Positions 26,251 to 35,664 of a stretch of DNA of 64,000 nt are shown here, in pieces. Source of the DNA: Acidicapsa ligni (GTDB lineage Bacteria > Acidobacteriota > Terriglobia > Terriglobales > Acidobacteriaceae); NCBI RefSeq assembly GCF_025685655.1, contig NZ_JAGSYG010000002.1, forward strand, positions 1 through 64,000, in the 5' to 3' direction. The notes under the pieces were generated by a model. It saw only the letters and a program-made list of their open reading frames with translations, ran no database searches and had not been told where the DNA came from. How positions within the stretch are numbered: position 1 is the stretch's first letter; each line of letters begins with the position of its first letter. The translations under genes were made by a program, and so were the position numbers.

Positions 26251-29200
26251 ATGAGTAAGGTTCGAATTAACGATCTGGCGCGGGAACTGGAAGTAAAGAG
26301 CAAGCAGATTCTCGATGCTCTCGCGGCTATGAATTTGGCGGATGGCAAGACTCACTCCAGCTCCATCGAGGCGGGTGAGGCAGAGCGCGTTCGCGGATAT
26401 TTTGAGCGTGGATCGCGATCGGGTGGTTCCGGCGCGTCTTCGAGCTCGCGGAACGACGAGAACAAGCCCAAAATCGATCTTTCCAATATCTCCAAGCCTG
26501 GGGATGTGTTGAAGGCGATTCTGGCGCGGAAGCAGGAAGCGGAGCACCAGGCGCAGTATGGCCATCGGCCTCCTCCGGCTGCGGTAGTGGTGAAGCCACC
26601 CGCGACTTCTACTGCGTCTCCTTCTGCTACGCCTCCGGCAGCGACCGTGGTCCCTGCGCCTCGTGTTGTGACTCCGGCGTCGGTTGCAGCGGCACGACCA
26701 GAGCCGCGCAGGATTGTGCCTCAGCCACGCCAGGCGCCTCCGATTATCCAACCGCCGGTTGTTGTAACTCCAGCGATTTCGACGCGTCCGCCATCGGGCC
26801 CGGTGATTGCTCGTCCTGCGACAAGCGCGCAGGCTGGAACGACGGTAGTACGTCCGGCAGTTGCTGTTGCGCCTCCTCCGGCAGCGGTGGTGGTCAAAGC
26901 TCCGGTTGCGCCTGCTTCGACGCCAGCACCGGTGGCTACGGCTGCTACAGCTACGGTTGTGGTTGCTCCTCCGCCTGCGAAGGTGATCACGCCGGAGCCT
27001 GAGGTGAAGACTGCGCCTGTGGTTGCAGAGCCTGCGCAGCCTGTAGTTGCGGCTTCCGCTACTCCATCTACTCCCGTTGTGCCCTCTCCTGCGGTCACTG
27101 CGTCGACGGCTGAGCCGGTGGCGGCATCCACACCTGTTGCTGCGGCATCTGTTACTGCGGCACCGGTTGTTGCCGAGTCTGCTGCTCCTGTAGTCGTTGC
27201 TCCGACGCCTGAGCCGGTTGCGGAAGTTGCTGTTGTCACACCTCCCGCGCCTCCTGCACCTCCCGCGGCGCCTGCAGTCCCTGTTCGCAAAGTGGTTATG
27301 CCGCAGACCGGACCTCGTCCGGTGTACAAGGCTCCGCCACCGCCGCCACCTTCGGCTGCACCAGCCGCTGGCGCTGCCGGTGCGAACGCTGCTGGAATTC
27401 AGCGTGGCAGACCAATCTTCGATCGTCGGCCTCAGAGTGGACCGAGCAGTGGCCCGGGTGGATATCAGCAGCGTCCACAGGGCGGCGGTTTTGCTCCTGG
27501 CGGCTTCCAGAATCAAGGGGCTCCGGGACAGTTCCCGGGTGGTCCTCGCCCCAAGCATCCAACGCGTCCTGGCTTTGCCGGTTCGGCTGGTCCTGGCGGT
27601 CCGGGTGCACGTCCTGGATTTGGTGCGCGCCCTGGATTTGGCGCTCCCCGTCCGGGTGGATTTGGCGGCGCTCCTGGCTCTGCACCACCTCCGGGTGAGG
27701 CACCACGCGCTCCGCGTCCTTCGGGACCGCCGCGTGGCCGTGGGCGTCAGCAATATCCGAAGACTAAAGAAGGCCCGATGAAGGGCTTTACGCCGCCGCC
27801 TCGTTTTGGTGGCGCGTACATGGGCAACGAGCCGCCACCGATCACGCGTGAAATCACCGTGACCGAGGGAATCAGCGTAAAGGATCTGGCTGAGAAGCTG
27901 GAGATTCGCGCCAAGGATCTCGTCGGCACGTTGCTGATGCGTGGTGTATTCGTTACGGTCAACCAGTCGCTCGATGCGGAGATGGTGAAGGATGTTGCGG
28001 CACGCTTTGGCGCTGGCGCAACCGTCATCAGCTACGAAGATGAAATTGCGAATCAGGCTATCGAAGAGATCCTGGAAAGCGACAACATCGATGAGCTGGA
28101 GGTTTCGCGTTCGCCTGTGGTTACCGTCATGGGCCATGTCGATCACGGTAAGACTTCATTGCTCGACGCGATTCGCGAGACGGATGTAGCTTCCGGTGAG
28201 GCTGGCGGCATTACGCAGCACATCGGTGCGTACAAGGTTAAGTTCACCAAGGAAGGCTCTCCGGCTTCTGGCCGAGAGATCGTCTTCCTCGATACTCCGG
28301 GTCACGAGGCGTTTACACGCATGCGTGCTCGCGGAGCCAAGGTGACGGATCTCGTCGTAATCGTGGTTGCTGCGGATGACGGTCCGATGCCTCAGACCAT
28401 CGAAGCTATCGATCACGCCAAGGCTGCCGGTGTACCGATTATCGTGGCGATCAACAAGATTGACCGTCCTGAAGCCGATGCGGAAAAAGTACAGAAGCAG
28501 CTTGCCGATCGTGGACTTGTTCCGGAAGAGTGGGGCGGCGATACGGTGTATGTGAAGGTCTCGGCCAAGAAGAAGATTGGTTTGGATCAGCTTCTCGAAA
28601 TGATCTGCCTGGTCTCCGACGTGCAGAGTCTCAAGTCCACGCCTGGCCGCAAGGCTGTGGGTACGGTGCTTGAGGCCAAGCTGGATCGTGGCCGTGGTGC
28701 CGTGGCGACTGTGCTTGTTCAGAACGGTACTCTGCGGGTCAATGAAAGCTTCATCGTCGGCAACACGTTTGGTAAGGTTCGCGCGATGTTTGACGATCGC
28801 GGACGGGCTATTACCGAGGCTGGTCCTTCGACTCCGATCGAGGTACTGGGCCTGGAAGGTATGCCGGATTCCGGCGATACGTTCCTGGTGGTTGCGGATC
28901 GCGACAAGGCCAAGGGCATTGCGCAGTACCGCAAGATGAAGGAGCGGGAATCGCAGCTTGCGAAGAGCAGCCGCGTTTCTCTGGAAGGCCTGGCCGAACA
29001 GATTCGTACGGCTGGCGTCAAGGATCTTCCGCTCATCATCAAGGGCGACGTTACGGGCTCGGTCGAGGTCATTGCCGACTCGCTGGTTCGCATGTCGACA
29101 GAGAAGGTTCGCATCAAGGTTATCCACTCCGGTGTGGGTGCGATTACCGAGAGCGATATCCTGCTGGCGTCGGCGTCGAATGCAATCATCATTGGCTTCA

Positions 29201-29721
29201 ACGTGCGGCCTGAGCGTAAATCGGCTGAGCTGGCGACACAGGAGAATGTTGAAATTCGCCTGCACTCGATCATCTACGAATTGCAGGACGAGATTCGCAA
29301 GGCCATGCTTGGCTTGCTCGATCCGACCTTCAAGGAGAACTTCCTGGGACGCGCGGAAATCATCAATGTCATGCGCATTCCCAAAGTGGGCACGATTGCT
29401 GGTTGCCGCGTAACGGATGGTGTTCTTCGCCGGGATGCGGAAGTCAAGATCATGCGTGGTGGCGAGCAGATTCACAAGGGCAAGATTGGCTCGCTTCGCC
29501 GCTTCAAGGACGATGTGAAGGAAGTTACGAACGGCATGGAGTGCGGTGTCGGCATAGCGAACTTCAGCGACCTGAAAGAAGGCGATGTGATCGAGGCCTT
29601 TACCACCGAGCGGATGGCCAACGACTTGGGAGCACTGGCAACGACCGTTGCCGCTGCCGCCAAGGAAGCGAAGGAAGCCGCAGCCGCCAATGCAGCCAAG
29701 GAGCAGTTGGCAGCCAAGTAA
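26251..29721 (+). CDS. infB: Translation initiation factor IF-2
   Basis: IF-2 is the GTPase that brings fMet-tRNA to the 30S subunit. The product is very long at 1156 residues. An N-terminal IF2 domain ([17 protein letters not shown]) is followed by a 450-residue linker of Ala/Pro/Val repeats, then Gly/Arg/Pro-rich repeats. A second IF2-N domain is near residue 540. The G domain has [14 protein letters not shown] (G1), GGITQHIG (G2), DTPGHEAF (G3) and NKID (G4), and the C-terminal domains end in KEQLAAK. The start at 26251 follows AAAGAGGCGG. A strong terminator follows. Confidence 0.96.
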   Translation: MSKVRINDLARELEVKSKQILDALAAMNLADGKTHSSSIEAGEAERVRGYFERGSRSGGSGASSSSRNDENKPKIDLSNISKPGDVLKAILARKQEAEHQAQYGHRPPPAAVVVKPPATSTASPSATPPAATVVPAPRVVTPASVAAARPEPRRIVPQPRQAPPIIQPPVVVTPAISTRPPSGPVIARPATSAQAGTTVVRPAVAVAPPPAAVVVKAPVAPASTPAPVATAATATVVVAPPPAKVITPEPEVKTAPVVAEPAQPVVAASATPSTPVVPSPAVTASTAEPVAASTPVAAASVTAAPVVAESAAPVVVAPTPEPVAEVAVVTPPAPPAPPAAPAVPVRKVVMPQTGPRPVYKAPPPPPPSAAPAAGAAGANAAGIQRGRPIFDRRPQSGPSSGPGGYQQRPQGGGFAPGGFQNQGAPGQFPGGPRPKHPTRPGFAGSAGPGGPGARPGFGARPGFGAPRPGGFGGAPGSAPPPGEAPRAPRPSGPPRGRGRQQYPKTKEGPMKGFTPPPRFGGAYMGNEPPPITREITVTEGISVKDLAEKLEIRAKDLVGTLLMRGVFVTVNQSLDAEMVKDVAARFGAGATVISYEDEIANQAIEEILESDNIDELEVSRSPVVTVMGHVDHGKTSLLDAIRETDVASGEAGGITQHIGAYKVKFTKEGSPASGREIVFLDTPGHEAFTRMRARGAKVTDLVVIVVAADDGPMPQTIEAIDHAKAAGVPIIVAINKIDRPEADAEKVQKQLADRGLVPEEWGGDTVYVKVSAKKKIGLDQLLEMICLVSDVQSLKSTPGRKAVGTVLEAKLDRGRGAVATVLVQNGTLRVNESFIVGNTFGKVRAMFDDRGRAITEAGPSTPIEVLGLEGMPDSGDTFLVVADRDKAKGIAQYRKMKERESQLAKSSRVSLEGLAEQIRTAGVKDLPLIIKGDVTGSVEVIADSLVRMSTEKVRIKVIHSGVGAITESDILLASASNAIIIGFNVRPERKSAELATQENVEIRLHSIIYELQDEIRKAMLGLLDPTFKENFLGRAEIINVMRIPKVGTIAGCRVTDGVLRRDAEVKIMRGGEQIHKGKIGSLRRFKDDVKEVTNGMECGVGIANFSDLKEGDVIEAFTTERMANDLGALATTVAAAAKEAKEAAAANAAKEQLAAK

Positions 29722-29740
29722 ACCTGATCCAGACAAACAG

Positions 29741-29794
29741 AACGGCCCGCTTCTCATTCACTCCTGAATTGAGAAGCGGGCCGTTTCACTTTTG
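29741..29794 (+). terminator. Intrinsic terminator after infB
   Basis: AACGGCCCGCTTCTCA pairs perfectly with TGAGAAGCGGGCCGTT (16 base pairs) around a 13-base loop, followed by TCACTTTTG. It closes the rimP-nusA-infB operon. Read on the - strand, it follows the convergent membrane protein gene and may serve both. Confidence 0.85.
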
Positions 29795-29804
29795 AGGGCA
29801 GGCG

Positions 29805-30422
29805 TCAGCTTTTTGACGCGTTGGGTGACCTGGGAAAGAAGCTGGTGATGGAACTGATGATGCTGTGAATGCCGTCTGCCCCGCCGGCGAGCAGGGTCGT
29901 CGTGATAACTACGTCAAAGTTGCGGAAGAATGCCTGCTGGCCCGGATCGACTACCTTGCCAAGGACGTCGCGAAGCGTATCCGGGTGGGCAACGAACGGC
30001 CACAGCGCGCGGACCCCGGCGATGCTGGCGCAGAGGCTCAGGAACAGGCCAATGGCGAAAGCATATTGCTGTGTCTTGCCGCGGTATTCGTCCAATGCCT
30101 CGGTAGCAGCTTGCAGGTCGGTGGCGTTGATGGCGTTTTGTAGCGGAGTGGTCGGATCGTTGGGGCGGCCTTTGATGGCGGTGACGATGCGATCCAGCTT
30201 ATTGGCCTCAGTGTCGCGCCATGGACTGATGAGAATCTCAACAGCTCGCTCTATGAAGGTTGCCGCGAGAATGAGCGGGGACATGCGCGTGAGCAGTTGG
30301 TCGGGCGCGAGGGCAAGCTCGATGCCATTCCATTTCTGGAACCAGGCAAAAACGGCAAATCCCAGTGCTGAGATTATGAAGCCTAGAAGAAGTGGGCGAG
30401 CGCCTAACCTGGAAAAATTCAT
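29805..30422 (-). CDS. Hypothetical membrane protein
   Basis: The family is not recognised. The 205-residue product has hydrophobic segments at about residues 12-32, 45-62, 130-155 and 180-200, separated by a polar helical middle with DLQAATEALDEYRGKTQQ. The C-terminal FDVVITTTLLAGGADGIHSI segment is glycine-containing and amphipathic. The ATG at 30422 is preceded by ACGAGG at ten bases; the frame is open 25 codons further upstream without such a site. It stands alone between the infB terminator and the receptor gene. Confidence 0.7.
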   Translation of the reverse strand: MNFSRLGARPLLLGFIISALGFAVFAWFQKWNGIELALAPDQLLTRMSPLILAATFIERAVEILISPWRDTEANKLDRIVTAIKGRPNDPTTPLQNAINATDLQAATEALDEYRGKTQQYAFAIGLFLSLCASIAGVRALWPFVAHPDTLRDVLGKVVDPGQQAFFRNFDVVITTTLLAGGADGIHSIISSITSFFPRSPNASKS

Positions 30423-30543
30423 TGTGTCGATCCTCGTGCTGATTCCGGTGCCAATCCCTGCGTCGAGCCTAGCCGGAACGATACCTTGGAAGACCATGCA
30501 AGTCCAGAGTTTTCAGAGCTTCAGGAAATAAAAACAGCCGGCA

Positions 30544-30577
30544 AATAAAAATGGCGTGGACCCGAAGGTCCACGCCA
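30544..30577 (-). terminator. Intrinsic terminator of the large TonB receptor gene
   Basis: On the - strand TGGCGTGGACC pairs with GGTCCACGCCA (11 base pairs) closed by a TTCG tetraloop, followed by TTTTTATTT. It lies 22 bases past the receptor stop codon. The UUCG loop makes it an exceptionally stable hairpin. Confidence 0.9.
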
Positions 30578-30598
30578 GTGAGGTTGAGTTGATGCGTC

Positions 30599-33500
30599 TT
30601 AGAACTCGATGCGCATTGAGACCTGGCCGGTACGAGCGGTTCCAGAGGTGATCTGGCCAAAGCTCGTCGTGCTGAGATCCATGCTGGCGGGTTCGTTGAG
30701 CAGGGTGTGGTTGAGGACGTCGGTGAAGGTTCCTTCCGCCTTGAGGCGCAGGCCGTAGGGCAGAACGAAGCTCTTGCTGAGACCGGCGTTCAAATTGACC
30801 ACACCAGGGCCCTCGACATTGCCAACGCCGGCATTGCCGAAGCGGCCGATAGGCAGGGGAACTGGACCATTGGCCTGCAGTGCGCCGTTGGCTCCGGTTG
30901 GGCTATATCCTGCGCCAGTGGTGCAGGGTGTACCAGGAGTCCAGGTAGGATCGCCTGGGCAGGTGTATGCAGCCGGATTGATCCAGTGAGCGCGATTCTG
31001 TCCGGATGTAGCGCTGACGCCGACGACCTTGTCTGGATTCTGGTTGCGATGGCCGCCGTCGAAGCCGCTTGTTGTGCCGTTGAGTCCCGAACCGGTACCG
31101 GAAGGATCTCCCTGGCCGGAGGGGAAATAGGGTGAGAGATACGCGCCGGTCTGGATCAGCAGGATGCTGCTGAGTCTCCATCCGCCTACGATTTCGTCGG
31201 CGATACGCGGCATGTTGGCACCGACCATCTTGCCACGACCAATGGGCAGGTCGTAGATGGCGGTGGTGTTGAAGAGGTGACGACGTGTGCCTTCGACATT
31301 ACCGAAGTCAGCAGCGCGGCTTAGCACTGAGCTGGAGCGCGATCCGCCGCTCTCTCCGGCGAAGCTGCCGTTGTTGCCTGGTCCCTGGTTGTCGGCGAGC
31401 GCCTTGGCGTAGGTCCACGAGGTATCAAACGTGAATCCATGCTGGAAGCGGTGTTTTGCTTCAAGCTGGAGCGAGTGATAGCTTTCGTTGGCGCCGGTAG
31501 CGCGGGTGTTGATACGACCCCAGTTCGGGAAGAGGCGGTTGCTGAGAGGCTGGTTATTGGCCGAGGTTGTCGAAGAGAACGGCAGGGTGTTTTCGTCCGG
31601 AGCCCACACGAGGTCATGTGTCTCAGAGCCGATATAGGAGGCGCGAGCCGCGTAACCACCACCAAAGTCGTGATCCACGCTGAGCGACCATTGCTCGGTG
31701 TAGGGATCTTTCCAGTCGGTGCTGTTGGCTGTGCCGAAGTAATCCTGACCGTAGTTGGTGGTGCCGCCCGAGCTGCCGGCGCCCGCGTAAATGACAGGCC
31801 ACTGGTAGCCGATGCGGGACTGTGGTGTTGCACCGTTCGGGTTGTACGAGTTGGTGTACTGCGTGGTTGCTGCCTGCAGGGTGCCGGTGAGCGAATAGAA
31901 GTTCGAACCCAGCAGCGTGATGTTGTACATGCCGAAGCCGCCGCGGATGGCCGTCTTGTCATTGTTGAAAGGGCGATAGGCGAAGCCGAAGCGAGGCATG
32001 AAGCGCAGGTGCGGAACCTTCTTCAAACCAGAAGGGAATCCTGCCGCGCTGTTGCCCTGGACAGGCATACAAGGCGAGCCGTTGATGACTGCGTCGTTGG
32101 TGTTGTGAACGCCATCCGGATCGCAGGCATTGGCGCTGGCGAGGAAGTTCTGTGCCAGCAGGCTCTGCTTGCCGTCAGGATAGATGGCGCGGCCCGAGAG
32201 AGCAACGCTGGGGTCGAAGTTGCCGATGTCGCCGTGTGGGTCGGAGTATCCAGGGTGCAGTTCATAGCGGACACCGTAGGTCAGTGTCAGGTTCTGAGTT
32301 GCTTTCCACTGGTCCTGAACGAAGGCATGATAATGCTTGGTTTTGCCGTCGTTGTCCTGCGCGACTACGTCGTAGAACGTCTGATAGGGAGTTCCGAGCA
32401 GGAAGTCGGCAAAGTCGACTCCGGTGAAGAGGCCGCTGCTGCCGCTGTTGTTGAACTGAAAGGTGCCGTAGTTGTCAGCGCCATTGAAGCCGAGCGGGGT
32501 AAGCGCTTCGATGCTGCGGATGTCGACGCCGAACTTGATGTTGTGGTTCTTGTGAGTCCAGCTCAGTGCGTCGGTGTAGACGTACGTGTTGGACGTGGTG
32601 ATGGAGGAGAGACGATCTGCCGTCAGACCCTGGAGGTTATGGAAGTCAACTTCGGGAAGGCCGTTGTAGAAGAGGTTCTGCAGGCCCTGGTAGCCGAGGC
32701 TGTTGGTGTAGGCGGTACCGTTGAAGGAGTTCGCCGCACCGGAGTTGTACAGAGTAAAGCCAAAATGCGCTTCGTCGGTGATGTTGGACTTGATTGTCCA
32801 TGTGGCGTTGGTGCTGAGCACCTTGGACTTGTTGGTGTTCTGGGAGGAGGGAACGAGCAGCGGTTCAGGGCTGTTGGCGGGGAAGTTCTTCCACGTGAAC
32901 CGGCCCCAGAGCAGGACTTTTTGATTGGCTCCGAGGTACTGGTCGCCACGTACGTCGAACTGGTCGCTGTGCTTGCTCTGATCTTTATTCGTAACGTAGT
33001 TGTACGACTGACCATCCGTGTAGGAGCTGGTGTTGCCGAAGTTCGGATCGGGATAGAAGCTCGCGAGCAGCTTGGCTGCGATGGGGCTGATGGCGGTGCC
33101 GGGTATCTGCGTGCCATAAAGGCCACCCTGGATGGGGTTGCGGAGCGAGCCGAAGGGAACTACGGTTCCATTGGGACCGGGAACAAAGTAGCTGCTGAAG
33201 TCGCCCATCTTCATGGCTGCTGTCGGAACGACCGCCTGATAGAGGGTGGTTTGCGGGAAGCGGTAGCCTTCGTAGTCGCCGAAGAAGAAGGTCTTGTCGT
33301 GTCCGTTGTAAAGGTGAGGAATTGCAACTGGACCGGCTACCTGGCCGCCGAAGGTGTTGCCGACCTTGTGGGGCTTGGCGGTGTCGCCGAAGGGGATGGC
33401 GTCAAAAGCTGCGTTCTGGTGATACCAGAATGCTGAACCGTGGATCTTGTTGGTTCCGCCCTTGGTGATGATGGTGACTTCGCCGGGCTGGCCGAATTCC

Positions 33501-34216
33501 GCGTTGTTGCCGACACCGTCCGTACGTACTTCGGAGATGGCTTCGGTGGACGGGAATGCGTCTGCGATGGGGCCGCCGCCGGTGGTGTTCTGAATGGTGA
33601 TGCCGTCGACCGATACTTCGGTCTGGAAGGGAAGTCCGCCCTGGAGTGAGTAGGATCCGTTTTCGGTCTGAACGCCGGGCAGGGTGGAGATGATGCTCAG
33701 GGCGCTGGTACCGGAGTTGCCGGCGCGGCTGTTGATCGGAAGATTTTCGGCGTCATCCTTGGTGTAGACGGCGCTGATGGAGTTGGATTCAGTCTCGATG
33801 GAGCTTACGGTGTCGCCGCTTACGGTGACTTCCTGCTGCACGCTGCCGATGGAGAGAACGGCGTCGAGACGGAGTTCCTGACGAGAGGCCAGATCTACGT
33901 TGGTTACCGAGAAGCTCTCAAAGCCCGGGGCGGAGACGACTATAGAGTAGTGTCCAGCCTTGGTGTTGAGGAACTGGTAGTTGCCGCTGGCGTTGCTGGA
34001 GGTAGTGCGTACGACGCCTTCGTCGGTGCTGGTGAGCGTTACCTTTGCGCTGGGAACGAGGGCTCCGTTGGAGTCCTTGACCGCGCCGAGGATGGCGCCC
34101 TGTGTCGACTGTGCCCAGCCGTTGACGCCACATAGCGCGAACGCCAGCATCAAGGCCAGGGCCGTCATTGCCCACCGCAATCGCGGTCGGTAACACGGAT
34201 GGATAGCTTTTTGCAT
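30599..34216 (-). CDS. TonB-dependent receptor, Oar-like, with carboxypeptidase-regulatory-like domain
   Basis: This is an outer-membrane active-transport receptor energised by TonB/ExbBD. The 1205-residue product has a signal peptide ending near GVNGWAQ, then a carboxypeptidase-regulatory-like beta domain at about residues 38-125 (GAILGAVKDSNGALVPSAKV). A plug domain follows with SVDGITIQNTTGG and GGTNKIHGSAFWY, and a very large beta-barrel ends in the aromatic RIEF typical of outer-membrane proteins. AGGAGG precedes the ATG. Such Oar-like receptors are expanded in Acidobacteriota; carbohydrate substrates are often proposed, but none can be read here. Confidence 0.93.
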   Translation of the reverse strand: MQKAIHPCYRPRLRWAMTALALMLAFALCGVNGWAQSTQGAILGAVKDSNGALVPSAKVTLTSTDEGVVRTTSSNASGNYQFLNTKAGHYSIVVSAPGFESFSVTNVDLASRQELRLDAVLSIGSVQQEVTVSGDTVSSIETESNSISAVYTKDDAENLPINSRAGNSGTSALSIISTLPGVQTENGSYSLQGGLPFQTEVSVDGITIQNTTGGGPIADAFPSTEAISEVRTDGVGNNAEFGQPGEVTIITKGGTNKIHGSAFWYHQNAAFDAIPFGDTAKPHKVGNTFGGQVAGPVAIPHLYNGHDKTFFFGDYEGYRFPQTTLYQAVVPTAAMKMGDFSSYFVPGPNGTVVPFGSLRNPIQGGLYGTQIPGTAISPIAAKLLASFYPDPNFGNTSSYTDGQSYNYVTNKDQSKHSDQFDVRGDQYLGANQKVLLWGRFTWKNFPANSPEPLLVPSSQNTNKSKVLSTNATWTIKSNITDEAHFGFTLYNSGAANSFNGTAYTNSLGYQGLQNLFYNGLPEVDFHNLQGLTADRLSSITTSNTYVYTDALSWTHKNHNIKFGVDIRSIEALTPLGFNGADNYGTFQFNNSGSSGLFTGVDFADFLLGTPYQTFYDVVAQDNDGKTKHYHAFVQDQWKATQNLTLTYGVRYELHPGYSDPHGDIGNFDPSVALSGRAIYPDGKQSLLAQNFLASANACDPDGVHNTNDAVINGSPCMPVQGNSAAGFPSGLKKVPHLRFMPRFGFAYRPFNNDKTAIRGGFGMYNITLLGSNFYSLTGTLQAATTQYTNSYNPNGATPQSRIGYQWPVIYAGAGSSGGTTNYGQDYFGTANSTDWKDPYTEQWSLSVDHDFGGGYAARASYIGSETHDLVWAPDENTLPFSSTTSANNQPLSNRLFPNWGRINTRATGANESYHSLQLEAKHRFQHGFTFDTSWTYAKALADNQGPGNNGSFAGESGGSRSSSVLSRAADFGNVEGTRRHLFNTTAIYDLPIGRGKMVGANMPRIADEIVGGWRLSSILLIQTGAYLSPYFPSGQGDPSGTGSGLNGTTSGFDGGHRNQNPDKVVGVSATSGQNRAHWINPAAYTCPGDPTWTPGTPCTTGAGYSPTGANGALQANGPVPLPIGRFGNAGVGNVEGPGVVNLNAGLSKSFVLPYGLRLKAEGTFTDVLNHTLLNEPASMDLSTTSFGQITSGTARTGQVSMRIEF

Positions 34217-34579
34217 AATTACTGCCTCCTGAGATGAAACATAAGTACGGTGCGTGAAAATTACATCTCTGTGGTGGTATCGATGGTTGAAGTCTACGTC
34301 ATGAATGGATCGCCGCTATGGAATTTCCCGGCGTAACCCTCCTGAACTAAAGCTTGGTCCTATATAAGATCAGTTCAACTTGAAAAGACAGGTTTTTAAC
34401 GGTTCAGTGTCCGATGAATTTACTGATTTAAAATGACTTAGTAGAAATAAATTTGCACGGTGTTCATCCCTGTTTTAACTTTCCGTTAGTAAGATTCACG
34501 GTATTCAATGCGTTTTCACAGAACTTCGCTATGCTGAATACAAGTTTTATATAGGTCGAGTAGCAAAAGGAGATCTGCA
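34217..34579. other. AT-rich divergent promoter region
   Basis: This 363-base region separates the receptor (-) from the regulator-like gene (+). It is more AT-rich than its surroundings and has no gene. A TATATA element at 34548-34553 with a weak TTCGCT 17 bases upstream is a possible + promoter. TATATAAG near 34361 may serve either strand. No clear operator repeat was found. Confidence 0.5.
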
Positions 34580-35662
34580 ATGGCTACCGCACCATCCTTG
34601 CCAAAGAGCTTCGAGGATGCAGCGCGCCGCCATCTTATCGTGGAGGAGGAACTGGAGCGTCTTTGCGCCAGTAGCCACTTCCGCACAAGCAAGCGCTCCT
34701 GCGAGTTCCTGCAATATATAGTTCGCGTCACGCTGAATGGCCGCACGGACTCGTTGAAAGAGCGCTCCATCGGCATCGATCTTTTTGGCCGGGACACTTC
34801 TTACGAGCCCAGTTCCGATGCGACGGTACGTGTGCGGGCGAACGAGGTGCGCAAGCGGCTTACTTCGTATTACGCGTCGTCGGTCGTGGCGGCGGAGATT
34901 CGGATCGACCTGCCTACGGGCAGCTATGTGCCCCATTTTCTGCCCGGCATTCCGGCGGACAGTGTTTCTGCGGCAGCTCCAGAACTGGAGACACAGGGTT
35001 TTTTGCGGGAGGCTTCTTTACAGAGCTTTCCGCAGATAAAGACGCTCACCCTGATGCGCCCTGCGTTGTTTGCTCTGCTGATCTGCACCCTGCTGCTTCG
35101 TCACCAGTTGGAGGATCGCGAGGAGTACCTGCGATTCTGGGACAGGCTGCTCGCCGGACGAAGTGCATTGCTTCTCTCGGTTACTCCACCAGACCGGGAT
35201 GCGCTCGCATCGAGCCTTTATCCGCTGGTCTGGGTTGCGGGCCGGTATGGAGTGGCTACGGCGATCGATGGGGATTCGCTCACGGGTACGAGTCAGGGGG
35301 CTCTGGCCACTGTCCAGGTAAGCTATGAAACGCCTGCGCCACTTGCCACGGACGGACGCATACGATGGGCTCTGTCTGGTTCACAACCACATTTAATTGA
35401 TCGCGATTCTTCTTCGGCGGGTTCGTTGGCTGCCGGGCCCTCTGTCGCAGTGCTCACGATTCTTCCGGAGGAGTCCGCAACTCTGCACGTGCAGGGAACC
35501 GATGGGGATGCGATTCGGCAGCTTCTGCAGGAACTGATTTCAGAGAAAGAATTTCCCGGCAAGATTTCAGAAGAGCTTGAAAATCGTCACACTTTCCAGA
35601 TGCTGCTCTTTCACGACGCAGCAGGACAATGGCAGCGCAGGATCTTCAAGGGGAGAGCTTAA
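34580..35662 (+). CDS. Membrane-anchored protein with acidobacterial regulator-like N-terminal module
   Basis: The 360-residue product has an N-terminal module at about residues 20-120 with SSHFRTSKRSCEFLQYIV, SLKERSIGIDLFGRD, SSDATVRVRANEVRKRL and DLPTGSYVPHF. This module is common in Acidobacteriota in front of TPR or other signalling domains and is taken as regulator-like; its biochemical role is not known to me. One hydrophobic segment lies near residues 160-175 (PALFALLICTLLL). The C-terminal half is unrecognised. AAAGGAGATCTGCA precedes the ATG. It ends two bases before the transporter gene, so they form an operon. Confidence 0.72.
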   Translation: MATAPSLPKSFEDAARRHLIVEEELERLCASSHFRTSKRSCEFLQYIVRVTLNGRTDSLKERSIGIDLFGRDTSYEPSSDATVRVRANEVRKRLTSYYASSVVAAEIRIDLPTGSYVPHFLPGIPADSVSAAAPELETQGFLREASLQSFPQIKTLTLMRPALFALLICTLLLRHQLEDREEYLRFWDRLLAGRSALLLSVTPPDRDALASSLYPLVWVAGRYGVATAIDGDSLTGTSQGALATVQVSYETPAPLATDGRIRWALSGSQPHLIDRDSSSAGSLAAGPSVAVLTILPEESATLHVQGTDGDAIRQLLQELISEKEFPGKISEELENRHTFQMLLFHDAAGQWQRRIFKGRA

Positions 35663-35664
35663 AG

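Noticed and set aside
26215-28146. 643-codon open frame on the - strand opposite infB
   Set aside because: It is Arg/Ser-rich low complexity produced by the Ala/Pro/Gly codons of IF-2 read backwards; no domain, and infB is certain.
28156-29757. 533-codon - strand frame opposite the IF-2 G domain
   Set aside because: Antisense to fully conserved IF-2 sequence; no recognisable domain.
31439-33436. 665-codon + strand frame inside the large receptor gene
   Set aside because: Shadow of the receptor codons; valine/glycine-rich with no family, and the receptor frame is complete.
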